Source: Parietaria judaica
Taxonomy: Eukaryota > Streptophyta > Magnoliopsida > Rosales > Urticaceae
DNA length: 64,000 nt
Reading direction: 5' to 3'
NCBI GenBank assembly: GCA_954871525.1
Contig: OX940863.1
Span: 22,580,001-22,644,000, forward strand
Part shown: positions 21,522-33,249 of the stretch, piece by piece
Position numbering within the stretch: position 1 is the first letter of the stretch
How the letters are laid out: the number at the start of each line of letters is the position of its first letter
Position numbers and translations under genes: made by a program
Notes under the pieces: generated by a model
Told to the model about the DNA's origin: nothing
What the model saw: the letters and a program-made list of their open reading frames with translations, nothing else
Database searches by the model: none

Positions 21522-24500
21522 ATGTCTTCATCATCAGAGTCACAGATCGACGGAGCTTTGGTCGCGCAGAAACCAGACTCCAGAGAAGGCACAGTTACGC
21601 TCCATTACCCCATGCTCACGAAGAGCAATTACGCCGTGAGGGTGAATCTGCAGGCGCAGGGAGTGTGGGAGGCCGTAGAGAACGGCTGTGTCGAAGGGCG
21701 CAAGGAAAGAATGGCTCTAGCCGCTATCTACCAAGCAGTTCTGGAAGATGTTCTTCTCATGCTCGCCGAGAAAGATTCAGCGAAGGAAGCATGGAAAACA
21801 CTTCAGACCATGCACATGGGTGCAGATCGCGTCAAGGAGGAAAAGGTCCAGACCTTGAAGAGTGAGTTCGAGGTGATGAGGATGAGGGAAAGCGAGTCGA
21901 TCAATGACTTCGCTATGCGCCTCACGTCCATTGTGACTGGCATACGCTCGTTGGGAGACAAGGTAGAGGAGACCACCGTCATCGAGAAATTTCTCCTAGC
22001 AGTGCCTCACAGGTATATGCAAATCGTGACATCGATCGAGCAGTTCGGTGATCTCAAGACCATGATGGTCGAGGAGGTTGTTAATCGCCTCAAAGCCCAC
22101 GAGGAGAGACTTCGGCGTTACGGTGACAGAGAAGAGGAGAAGAACATCCTGATCACGCATGAAGAGTGGACGGCCAGACAGCGGAAACCCGGGGGAGCCG
22201 AGTTTCCTTAAATATCCTCAGGTCAGAGCAGTTTTGGTGGAGAAGTCCTAGGACGCGGATAAGGTCGTGGACGGGGTCGAGGTCGGGATCAGCGAGGTCG
22301 CGGCAGTGGTGTACTCCGTCAGCAAGGCACGACCAGGAGAAACAAGAGCATAGTGAAGTGCTACAGTTGTCATAAGCTTGGGCACTTTGCATCTGAGTGT
22401 CGAAGAAGGAACCAGGGCGAAGAGGCGAATCTAGCGACATTCCTAGAAGACCAGCCGGCATTATTATTTGCCGAGCAGGAGACGCACCTGGATGAGCAAA
22501 ATGGCGAAAGCGACGTCAAGTCCCGGGCAGAAGTGATCATTGTTCCGATCAGCCCAGAGGCCGAGCAGACCTATCCGGAGGAAACCAGCAATAAGGTTTT
22601 CCTCATCGAGGATAAGGTTATTGGAAACCTCCTCGTAGACGGAGAAAAGAAAGTCAGTACCGACGTATGATACTTAGACAACGGAGCCAGCAACCACATG
22701 ATTGGGGACCGAGCTAAGTTTGAAGAGCTCGATGAGAAGATCACGGGCAACGTGAAATTCGGCGACGGATCAGTTGTAGAGATCAGAGACAGAGGGTCGA
22801 TCCTGTTCGAGTGCAAGAATGGCGACCAACGTCTGATGACCCAGGTGTACTTCATCCCGAAGTTGAAGAGCAACATCATCAGTCTAGGGCAGATGACTGA
22901 GATCGGGAACACGGTGGTACTACAAGGGTCCTACCTGAAGATGTGGACCAAGGAAGGAGAGCTGTTGATGAAGGTGAAGCAAACACCCAACAGACTCTAC
23001 AAGATTCTCCTGAAGACGTGCCAGCCCGTTTGTCTCATGGCATCGTTTGCTATGGCACGCACGGCTCGGACATGTGAATTTTCACGCGCTCAAGATGATG
23101 GGCGAAAAGAAGATGTCCATTGAGGTTCCCGAGATTGAACACCCCAACCAGCTATGCGAATGCTGTATGATCGCGAAACAGGCAAGAGTGCCATTCCCAA
23201 TCAAGGCTAAGTTCTGAGCAGAACGACCTCTCTAACTGGTGCATCCGGACCTCTGTGGTCTAATCACCCCAGCAATTCTAGCCGGAAGCTAGTATTTCCT
23301 ACTACTTGTTGACGACTACAGTCGCTGGATGTGGATCTACACGCTCAAGGAGAAGAGTGGAGCCTTTGAAGTCTTCAAGAAGTTCAAGAGGCTCGTGGAG
23401 AATGGGTCAGAATACAAGATGAAGGTCTTGAGAACAGATCGAGGTGGTGAGTTCCCATCCTAGCAGTTCTGAGAGTTCTGTGATCAGGAATGAGTCGAGC
23501 GCCACCTGACCTCACCGTACACTCCCCAATAGAACAGTGTGGTGGAGAGACGAAACCGGACAGTGATTGACACAGCAAGGAGCTTGTTGAAAAGCATGCA
23601 AGTCCCGACGAGGTTTTGGGGAGAAGCAGTTAGACACGCAGTCTATTTGCTAAATCGTTTGCCAACGAAGGCGGTAGGAGAGCGCACTCTCTACCAGACG
23701 TGGAATGGGAAGAAACCCCACTTGGAGCACTTGAGGGTGTTTGGGTGCACCGCACATGTGAAGACTATGGGTCCCCATCTCGAGAAGCTCGATGACAGAA
23801 GTCCGTCGATGGTGTACCTTGGTGTTGAAGATGGAAGCAAGGCACACAGACTCTTTGATCCCCGACGTGGCAAGATCCAGGTGAGCAGAGATGCGGTGTT
23901 CGAAGAAGGGAAGAAGTGGGATTGGCGCGACGAGAAATGAGACCCCGAGCAAAACTCAGTTGAGTTCGTAGTCGAAGAAAAATAAGGCGTTGCCGAGCAG
24001 GAAGGTACCCCCACCAGCTCATTCAGCTCGGGTACCCCCTACAGCTCGGGTAACCCTACCAGCCCTCGTCCCCCACCAGCTCTGGTACCCCCACCAGAGA
24101 TTCCTGCCCGGGTACACCCAAGACACCCAGCCCGAGCAAAACTAGCCCGTCCAGCTTAGGAGATTCCTCTGTCAATGATGGCCCAATGGGATTCCGACCC
24201 CTAGCAGACGTCTACGATCAGACTCAAAAAGTAGAGATGAGCCTGGAGGAACTTTCTTTATTATGCGCAGAGGAGCCGGCCAGCTACCAGGAGGCAGCAG
24301 CCGAACAGGAGTGGCAGGAAGTAATGAAGAAGGAGATGGAGTCCATCGAGAAGAATAGGACATGTGAGCTAATCGACCTGCCCAAAGGTCATAAACCCAT
24401 CGGCCTGAAGTGGGTGTATAAGCTGAAGAAGGACACCGAAGGGAACGTCCTTAAGCACAAGGCAAGGCTGGTAGCAAAAGGCTACGTTCAGAAGAAAGGC

Positions 24501-26066
24501 ATATACTTTGAAGAAGTCATTGCTCGAGTAGCTAGACTATACACGATCAAACTCATCCTAGCCTTAGTTACTCATCGAGGTTGGGAAATTCACCATCTGG
24601 ATGTCAAGTCAGCATTCCTAAATGGTGACCTCGAAGAAGAAGTGTACCTCAAGCAACCAGAGGGGTTCGGCGTCACGGACAAGGAGCAGAAGGTGTAAAA
24701 ACTATCCAAGGCCCTATACCGGTTGAGACAAGCACCAAGAGCGTGGAACATCCGTCTTGACAAGAGCTTGAAGAAACTTGGATTCACAAAGTGCCTGAGC
24801 GAGCAGACAGTCTACACCAAGAGTACCGGACATGAGATCCTGATCGTGGGAGTGTATATGGATGACCTGATCGTCACTGGATCCAGCGCAAGGGGCGTAG
24901 ATGGATTCAAGCAGCAGATGATGGCCGAATTTGAGATGAGTGACCTCGGATTACTTTCGTACTATCTCGGTCTCGAGGTGGAAAAGAAGAAGGACTGCAT
25001 TACGCTGAAGCAGTCGGCCTACGCAAATAAGGTCCTTATGCAGATCGAGATGGCGGATTGCAACCCGAGAAAATACCCAATGGAGGCGAAGCTACAGCTC
25101 GAGAAGGATGCTGAAGGGAGAAGTGTGGATTCCACGGAGTACAGACGCGTGATCAGGTTTCTGAGATACCTCACTCACACCCGACCAGACATTGTACACG
25201 CAGTCGGGATAGTCAGTCGATACATGGAGAAGCCCACAAGTGCATACCAGCAGGCGGTGAAGCATATCTTGCGATACGTGAAAGGCACGACGGACTATGG
25301 GATCCAGTACAGAAGATGAAGCGGAGCAGAAGTACTAGTCGGCTTTACAGACAGTGATCTGGCCGGTGATATCAATGAACGGAAGAGTACCGGAGGGATG
25401 ACGTTCTACCTCAACGGAAACCTGATCACCTGGCAGTCTCAAAAGCAGCAGACAATAGCTCTATCCTCATGTGAAGCAGAGTTCATGGTGGCAACCGTAG
25501 CAGCATGTCAAGCTATGTGGTTGAAGAGGCTATTACGTGAAGTGACCGGATCCGAGCAGAGACCAGCTACTCTCTACGTGGACAACAAGTCTGCAATTGC
25601 GTTGATGAAAAATCCAGTGTTTCATGGACGGAGTAAATACATTGACATGAAATTTCATTACATTCGTGAGTGTGTGGAGAAGCGAGAGATCATCGTAGAG
25701 TTCGTCAACACAAGGGAGCAACGGGCAGACGTTCTTACCAAGGCTCTAGCGAGAGTCAAGTTCGCAGAGATGAGAGAGCTGCTCGGAGTGAAAAAAGTAG
25801 AAGCAAGTCAAGCTTACGGGGGAGAATGTGAGCTTAAGCTTGACTTAGTCCGTCACACAGAGGAAATCAGCCCGGGCGACCAGAACCGAGGACGAACAAA
25901 CGTTCAGCCCAACTCGGGTGAACACGAGCAGAAGGTCCGAATAGAAGGCAAGCCCGACCAGGGGCAGACGAACAGACCAGCTCGGGGACAGAGAAGTTGT
26001 CCGAGCAGAAAAGGGAAAGCCAGCAACTACCCGCGAAGCTTGAGGAGCAAGCAAAGATCAAGTTAA
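21522..26066 (+). pseudogene. copia-2 gag-pol remnant
   Basis: The ATG at 21522 opens a gag frame up to a TAA at 22209. Pieces of the same polyprotein then follow in order: zinc knuckle CYSCHKLGHFASEC (near 22359-22400), protease DNGASNHM with a stop where the preceding Trp should be (22668), and integrase. The frame shifts near 23052, and the rest of integrase has many stops (for example near 23216, 23233 and 23461). RT-RNase H lies at 24186-26066 with a stop at 24696 and another near 25317. YMDD is present in place of YVDD. It is not functional. It is clearly related to copia-1 but from another family. Confidence 0.9.
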
Positions 26067-26323
26067 AGATTTGATAAGATTATTTAGGGTAGTTTTCCGA
26101 TTTTGTGCGATTTAGTTAGCTAGAGTTTCGCCTATGTGAGGCTATATAAACATAGCATTGCACACTTTGTAGCTAGCTGAGGTAATTAGAGTTTTCTTTG
26201 TATTTTTGCCTTCGATTATCAATAGAGAATATCTTCTCCCAAAAGTTCGGGTTCTTCAATTCCTGATCGATTTTCGTTGGTGGTGATCATGTTCTTTGCA
26301 GATCCGTGAATTGGGAACCAACA
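25827..26323 (+). repeat. 3' LTR of copia-2
   Basis: 497 bp, starting after the purine tract GGGGGAGAA. It contains a 27-nt stretch absent from the 5' LTR. Confidence 0.9.
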
Positions 26324-26529
26324 GTTTTTACCGTTTCGCCTTTCATTGCATTTTCCTCTTTACCTCAGTCAGTATTATCATGAGTAACCCACTTATGGTT
26401 TCGATTCATAAGTTGCGCACAGGTACCTCTCACTTCTCACCAACGACAACCAAGGGAATCATCATGACTCTAAAGAGAGTTGTGTGATGCCCATGTCTAT
26501 GATCAAGCTACCCTCACTACTAACTATCA

Positions 26530-27099
26530 TGTTCCCAAAATAATAGTATTGGGAACAACAATAACAATATGTTTTTAAACGATTAAATCAAAGAACAATC
26601 AAGTCAACAACTCGGACTCAAGATCACTCAGGACTTAGATCGAATATCCATTTGATCATCTACTCGTGACTCAACTCCAAGTTATCAGTGACGGTCTTAT
26701 ATGATAACTTCTCGAGTTTAAGTCATGTTCAGCCCAGTATGAAGAGACTTCATACTTAATGCAGTTCTAGTGAGTGTGACACACACTTAATCCAGAATAG
26801 GATTATATCACTTAGTCACATTAACGACCTTATACGATTAATGGGCTCTCACCCAGTTAATCAGGTCACAGACATTTTAAGTTCATTTATTATGTTTATT
26901 AATTCTTCCTCATATTGACTCGACTGTGATAATAATAACATAATTGCATCCTTTATGAACTAAAGAACAAAACATTATATTTTATTCTACCAAAAACTAT
27001 AATAAGATTAACATAATAAGCATCATTTTTTATTCAACGACTTGTCATAATCTTTTATAATTGAAATAAAACAGCTTGTTTAAGGACACATGTCCAACA
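26530..27099 (-). repeat. Candidate solo LTR of another retrotransposon
   Basis: Read on the minus strand it starts TGTTGGACATGTGTCC, a familiar plant LTR start, and ends GGGAACA. No target duplication is visible, so the left boundary is uncertain. Confidence 0.4.
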
Positions 27100-27797
27100 C
27101 TTACCTCATCATTTTCTGATCGATCGATACTTCTTTGAACCCGTTGTTTCATTCCTTAGAAGCTCGAAACGGCGAATTTCATTTGTTTGAGTCCTATGAA
27201 TTTCATTCCTTAGAAGCTCAGTAAGCCACAAAAATATTGTGGTATTGAAGAATTAAATGGATGAACATAGCAACAAAAGGAAAAGCCATTACCGAACCAA
27301 AGTTTAGGGAAAAAAACCCAAAATCTGTAGCTGACAAACATTAAACTTCTAAACCTAGAAATCAATCACTGTCAAAAACCTAGATATCAATTTTCCAGTG
27401 AGTACCTTAGTTGGAGAACGACGTCGTCAACGGCGGATAACGGCACTCTGTGTTTCGAAGAAGAGAGAGAGAGAGCGTTTCGATGCTACACGGCGTACTC
27501 TGGGGGCGAAGCTCTAGGCGACGATGCTCCACGGCGATGGGTTTGAGCGTGTCGTGAGAGAGGGCAAAGCTCGCGTGGGTTTCTTCCCCAGCTCTAGAAG
27601 TCGAAGGTCGAGTGTGCAGAGAGAGGGGGGAAATGATAGAGAGTTACAGAGAATGAGAGAGATGAGTAAAAACTGAGGGTAAAAACGGGTATTTTGGGCA
27701 AAAATAAGGCAAGAGATAAGTTGAGGATTATATTAAATCGGGAACAAAACAGGTAGAATTTGCGTTTTGGGAGTCATTTTTTCAAGTGTCTATAAAC

Positions 27798-28435
27798 TAG
27801 AGGTGCAACGGGTACCCGGATCCGGAATCCGGATATCCGAAAATCGATACCCGGATCCGGTACCCGAAATCCGGGTATCCGAAAATCGATACCCGGATCC
27901 GGTACCCGAAATCCGGGTATCTATTTTTTGATAACCGGATTTCATAACCGGTACCCGGTTTTGGAAACCGGATCCGTGTATCTGGATTTTTACCCGGATC
28001 CGGTTTTTTAAAAATATATATATATATATATATTATCTAAAAACAAAAACATACATTCATCTTAAAAAAAATGCATAAAAAAATAATCCCGCGCATCAAG
28101 CATAAAAAAAAGGTCCAAAATGCATTAAAAAAATAGTCCCGCGCATCAAGCATAAATAAAACATAGTCCCGCGCAAAAAAAAAAAATAGTCTCCGGCATA
28201 AAATAAATAGTCTCCGGGGAGAGAAAATGAAAATGGGTTACACAAACCCTAATCAAACCCTAAGAAATTACCATATATAATAAATAAATAAAAACTAAAA
28301 TAAACAGGGTAATTAAACTGGATATCGGGTACCCGGTTTTTTACTTTTAACACCCAGTACTCGGATCCTGATACAGATTTTAAATCCGGATACGGATTCG
28401 GATAATTCCCGGTTTCCGGGTATTATGCATCCCTA
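27798..28435. mobile_element. hAT-type MITE rich in GGGTACCCGG repeats
   Basis: Ends TAGAGGTGCAACGGGTACCC and (minus strand) TAGGGATGCATAATACCCGG. The 8-bp target duplication is CTATAAAC / TTATAAAC (27790-27797, 28436-28443), one transition apart. Subterminal regions are dense in CCGGATCCGG and GGGTACCCGG motifs. There is no coding capacity. It is a relative of the element at 40466. Confidence 0.8.
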
Positions 28436-28443
28436 TTATAAAC

Positions 28444-30220
28444 AGCAATTTGACTGTAAATCTATAAAATAAAATTAAAAAAATTACTTCAATTAACATG
28501 AAAATTTAATACATTGCCTATCTTAAGTAATAATGTATAACTTTCTTGTAACACTTTTCAATTTAAGAAGTGACGACAAACAATTAACCAATATTTGGTA
28601 CGACATGGTATAATCCACAAAAGCTTTATGTCGTTTTCCTTTGATCACGTGGTTCTCAATAAATGCACAATGTTTGTTTGATGGAAAGTCTTGATCTTCA
28701 TTTCAAATAATTTCAAACTATAGTAAGCCATATAATTGTGAGAGGACACGTTTCACGTATTGGCTGCAAATGAAATCTACACCATCGAACTATTCTAATA
28801 AACATATTTTTTCCTTAAAAAATTACAATTAAAAAATATAAAAAACTGTGATACTCTAATGAACAATATATCATTCTATTATTTTTTTTATTATGATCTT
28901 ATAATTATAAGTTGATAAATTAATCTCTCAATCATTTAATGCCTTTTGAACGTAGACAAAACTTGTGCGGGTTAGGGCGAAAAAAATATCATGAGTGTTT
29001 CAGTTTTTATTTATTGTTTTAATTCACCGAGACAAGGGTCGGTTATAAATTTGTCAGTCCTAAGTTAAATAATTTTTTAGGGTTCGTTGCGAAACTTTAT
29101 GGAATCAAATTTCACTAGTAATACGAGTTTGAGATGTGTTTTAAATATTATATTGATGGGTTTTCATGACCTACAAAAGTTTGCTAAAAGTGAATACCAA
29201 TAAACAATACTAAGAAAGAAAATAATCTTCATTCTCAATTTCAATTTGACTTCTATAAATATAACTACACCTTGCTCCAATATATCTGCGTCACTTAAAT
29301 CTATAGTTACAATGGGTATATTATTAAAAAAATTGTTTTTTATTTATAGAAACAAGTGTAATTTAAAATTTGGAGTTTTTAAAAAAATTATCAGACAAAG
29401 TAAATTATTAAAAAAAAAAAAAATTAAGACCAAAGTCGATGACTGTGCTCGCTTATATATACCAAAGGTCCGCCTCGTATATATACAATAATAGCAATTC
29501 TCTTATAGTTAATACCAAACACTTTTGGTGAAAAGTAAAGATCGATTTGCCATCAGTTTTTTGTTTTTTTTTTTAATTATTTTTCTCAATGTACTCAAAT
29601 ATTAAATAGTCGCATTATCTCCTTAACTACTTCTATTGAAAACATTGATAACTGTTCAAAATTAATGTCATAAAGTCAAACTATCAAGTGATAATTTTTT
29701 TTATTTTTCCAATTTGGTTTGCAAGAATCATAATATACAAACTTTTTACGCCGACCAATATTGTAGCAACCCCATTGATATATGATCCGATATATGATCC
29801 GATTTTGTCAAAATTATTAATTGCGGTAAACGTACCTCAACTTTGACCAACTACGACGGCAAAGGTCTAAAGTAAAAAAAAATGACGGTAGAAGTAATAA
29901 AAATTAACAAATATGAAGCGACAATTTTTTTTATCGATGAATTCAAATGAGAAAATGTGCTAGATATATCTGGATGAGGACATAAATTATGTATCTTAGG
30001 TATGGTTTAATAGCCCTATGTTCAAATAAGTTGACAGATGTCGTCCATCAAATAATTGAATAGAAAATATGTAGCCTCATATTTATGTATACTCTGAATA
30101 TTTTAGCGCTATTTTTCACTTTAAAACCTCTGCCGCAGCAGTTAGTCAAAATTTAGATACTCTTACAACGATTATGCCGATAATTAATTCAAATTAGCAC
30201 AACCACTAACTACTAAAATC
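28444..30220. other. Duplicated flank and promoter-distal region of LTP copy 5
   Basis: 28444-29510 is the diverged copy of 11.8-12.8 plus 18.1-18.3 kb. The rest is AT-rich, with a fragment resembling MULE TIR sequence (AATTGCGGTAAACG, about 29820) and a short repeat of ATATGATCCGAT (29777-29803). No gene is seen. Confidence 0.6.
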
Positions 30221-30221
30221 C

Positions 30222-30241
30222 CACAAAACTCACCTATAAAA
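30222..30241 (+). promoter_or_regulatory. Core promoter of LTP copy 5
   Basis: CACAAAACTCACCTATAAAA ends in a TATA box 125 nt before the ATG. The same block precedes copies 6 and 7. Confidence 0.7.
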
Positions 30242-30359
30242 CCCTCGTACAAGTCTTCCTATGGCCACACCAAAATACACTCGAAAATCCTAAAAATTAT
30301 CCACTTTCAAGCACTAGAAAACTTCTAATCTCTTAGTCATCAAGAGCACTGTATTAACC

Positions 30360-30945
30360 ATGGCACTTAGCTCCTCAATTGTGAAGCTTCTTTGCGTGGC
30401 GGCTGTTGCCATGCTTGTGGCGGCGACCGTGACAAAGGCCATAACTTGTGGCCAAGTTTCCGGCAGGCTCGGCCCGTGCATTGGATACCTCCAGGGTGCC
30501 GGCGGCGACGTCCCGATGGCATGCTGCGACGGCATTCAGTCGCTCAACAGTGAGGCCAACACGCCGGCTGATCGCCAGACCGCTTGCGAGTGCCTCAAAT
30601 CGGCCGCAAGAAGCGTCCCTGGCATCAACCTCGGGCTTGCTGCCGGGATTCCCAGCAAGTGCGGCGTCAACGTGCCCTACGAGATCAGCCCCTCCACCGA
30701 CTGCAACAGGTAGTAAAAATGATGCATGATAATGTACATCATGTAATATAATGACATTAATTAATTTTTTTACGTAACAATTTTAAATAAGTTACATGCA
30801 TGACCAATTATTTTTACCAATATATCATGAAGATCTTACAAAAGTCTTAGCTCTCACACATAGTAATATTTTGTATTGCTTATTATGTGTAAGAAACTAT
30901 TTTCTATTTTTTTTTATTGTTTTAATGTGTTGCAGCGTACAGTGA
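30360..30945 (+). CDS. Type 1 non-specific lipid transfer protein (LTP copy 5)
   Basis: Coding exons are 30360..30709 and 30936..30945, giving 119 aa. The 226-nt intron is phase 2 (AG|GTAGTA to TTGCAG). The signal peptide is residues 1-27 (MALSSS start, cut after TKA). Eight cysteines from C30 are spaced x9, x14, CC, x19, CxC, x22, x13. The consensus motifs TPADR and PYEIS are present. The C-terminus after splicing is CNSVQ. The product is a secreted small basic-type lipid carrier by family. Compared with copies 6 and 7 it has more acidic changes (CDGIQ, CECL and PYEIS). The promoter is shared with copies 6 and 7, which suggests similar expression. Confidence 0.93.
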
Positions 30946-31175
30946 GCTTGATGGAGTTGAAGATTGTTGTTTAAACTATAATATATCAAATATATAAATA
31001 TATGTATGAGAATAATATTGTGGGGTGGTTTTTGTATTCGAATACCGAGGTTCGAGGTTTTACGTACTATGACTATGTCATGTAGTGTACTATGTAATGG
31101 TATCTATGATTAATGATCAATGAGATTAATATTATGTTTTTGTGGTATTAATATTGACGCTAATTTAGTTTCAGA
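30946..31175. other. 3' flank of LTP copy 5
   Basis: 3' UTR and spacer. No other feature is seen. Confidence 0.5.
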
Positions 31176-31183
31176 CCCGAAAT

Positions 31184-31837
31184 CAGGGACGGAACAGTAT
31201 GTTGATGGGGTGACAAATGTCACCCCCAACTTTTTAGAAAACATTTTTTTTTATGTTTAAAATTATTTTTAAAGTAATAATGAAATACTTAATGTAAGTG
31301 TGATACCAATAAACTAACACACGAGAAGCAAATAATTGGACAGATGTTAAATTAACCTCCAATATACATTTATATTACTTGATTAAAGTTATAAGATAGT
31401 AGCTTTTATTAGATTTTTTTATATAGAAACTGATATGGTAGATATGATAAATTGTATACTTTTATAAATTTGATTAGAAATCGATTTAGTTAGATGTGAT
31501 ATATTAACTATGGAATTAAAAAAATTAAATTAACAATATTGCAGATTAAAACATAAACTATTGATTCATTTTTAAAAAATGTTGACATGTCAATAAAAGT
31601 GCTGAAATTTAAAGACAATAAGGCTTCAAAATTACGAAGAGTCTAAGTTGATGTTGATTTTAATATCGACAAATTAGAATGTGACTCGGGTTTACGATTA
31701 ATAAAAATAAAATGTGACCCGACAAGTAAAAAATGTCTATTTTGATGTAATCATATCTTTTGAACAATAATTAACTATTAATTCTAGTAATTATTTTTTT
31801 TCGTCACCCCTTAGTTGTGTTCTTGGTTCCGTCCCTG
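31184..31837. mobile_element. hAT-type nonautonomous element, 654 bp
   Basis: Ends CAGGGACGGAAC and (minus strand) CAGGGACGGAACC are flanked by a perfect 8-bp duplication CCCGAAAT (31176-31183, 31838-31845). TGTCACCCCCAAC-like words lie inside the left end. There is no coding frame. The same family forms the outer shell at 41275-52309. Confidence 0.88.
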
Positions 31838-31845
31838 CCCGAAAT

Positions 31846-32438
31846 CACCTATAATAATATGGACTGGAACTGAAATATATTAATTGGAATATAAGTACAT
31901 GACAATACATGTGTCACCCTATAGTAATATAAGGAATGTTTGGGTTAGAGCTTGATGCTTCGGCCATCCTTATTATTAGCATTCTTCGGACAGACAATAA
32001 TATAAAAAAATCGTGATTATGTGGCATTAGACTACCTGTTATGGAAATGTGTACATGCATATAAAATTAGACGAAACTTCATGTGTGTTGAATAGTGAAA
32101 CAATAAGAAAAATAAAGAATAATGTTTCCGAGAAGTGTATGATAGTAGAGAAATAAATGAACCTCAACTTAAACGTCTTATAGCATGGGTTTTGATATCT
32201 TCCTTATCATCTAAATTGATAAGGAAATCGTCATCTGAGCTTCAAGATGATGTTGGGTTTTATGGATTGTTTTGCAGATCAGCACATAGCCTCGTATACC
32301 AATGGCGGTAATTTGGCCTAAATTCTAATGGTAGTCAACAAACACAAACAATTGTGCCATATGTAAATTACAAATAATAAATTTAGATATTTTGCCGGAG
32401 AAAAAATTTAGGCATTTGAGTGGTGTGTGAAACGAATA
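31846..32438. other. Intergenic DNA
   Basis: AT-rich. I see no gene or defined repeat. Confidence 0.5.
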
Positions 32439-32747
32439 ATATAAGTAGTCCTTCAAATATAGGGTATTTTAAAACCCGTTTCTTTTTTTAAGAAACCGGA
32501 CATATGCGGGTTAGGAAAAACACGGATCCGGAAAAACACGGATCTGGATATATCCAGTTACAGGATTTGAAAAAAAAAATTAATGATGGCCATTGGATCT
32601 CGTGATGGACGGCCCAGATGATAGAGCCGTTGGAGTGCGTGAGACTTGCGGCGAAAGTACCTGCCACGCGTCAAAAAAATAGATCCGTTGTAGGGAAACG
32701 GTAATATTGCCTCGACGTCCCCAAAAATAGTTGTTGGACGCATTAAC

Positions 32748-33249
32748 TGTTGGATCCCAATTCACGGATCGGCAAAGAACACGAATAACGCCAAAGAAAT
32801 TCGAATAGGAATTGAAGAACACGAACTTTTGGGAGAAGAATTTCTCTATTGATAATCGAAGGCAAAAAAAATTACAAAGAAAACTCTAATGGACTCTGCT
32901 TATTACAAAGTGTACAATGCTAGGTTTATATAGCCTCACGTAGGCGAAACCCTAGCTAACCAAATTGCACAAAATCGGGAACTACCCTAAATAATCTTAT
33001 CCAATATTTGACTTGATCTTTGCTTCCTCCTCAAGCTTTGTGGGTAATTGCTGACTTTCCCTTTCCTGCTCGGATAGCTTCTCTGTCCCCGAGCTGGTCT
33101 GCTCGTCTGCCCCTGACCGGGCTTGCTTCTATCCGGACTTCCTGCTCGTGTTCACCCGAGTTAGGCTGAACTCTTGTCCGTCGTCGGTTCTGGTCGGTAC
33201 CCGGACTGTCTTCCTCTGTGTGACGGACTAAGTCAAGCTTCAGCTCACA
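32748..33249 (-). repeat. 3' LTR of copia-3
   Basis: 502 bp, minus strand, TGTGAG...CCAACA, preceded by the purine tract CGGGGGAGAA (minus). Confidence 0.88.

Larger units (their letters stand above)
21026..26323 (+). mobile_element. Decayed Ty1/copia retrotransposon (copia-2)
   Basis: Two LTRs flank a complete but heavily mutated gag-pol. The target duplication is ATTTT (21021-21025) versus GTTTT (26324-26328), one mismatch. The primer-binding site TGGTATCAGAGC is at 21498-21509. LTR differences are many more than in copia-1, including a 27-nt indel, so it is older. Its LTR family is the same as that of copia-3. Confidence 0.9.
20644..27792. mobile_element. Mutator-like element with about 210-bp TIRs, interrupted by copia-2
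   Basis: The left TIR (20644 to about 20862) and right TIR (about 27587-27792) are inverted copies. Both contain CCCAAAATGCAAG-like and TTCGACTTC.AGAGCTGGG words. The TIR sequence is related to the ends of the MULE at 42.2-51.8 kb. A clear target duplication is not visible; the left flank is a TA repeat and a hAT MITE sits 5 bp beyond the right end. No transposase is recognised. Interior host-like sequence at 20880-21025 and 26324-26530 is unidentified. Copia-2 accounts for about 5.3 kb. Confidence 0.75.

Noticed and set aside
26296..26487. 63-aa frame beside the copia-2 3' LTR
   Set aside because: It starts in the LTR and runs into MULE interior sequence; no recognisable domain.
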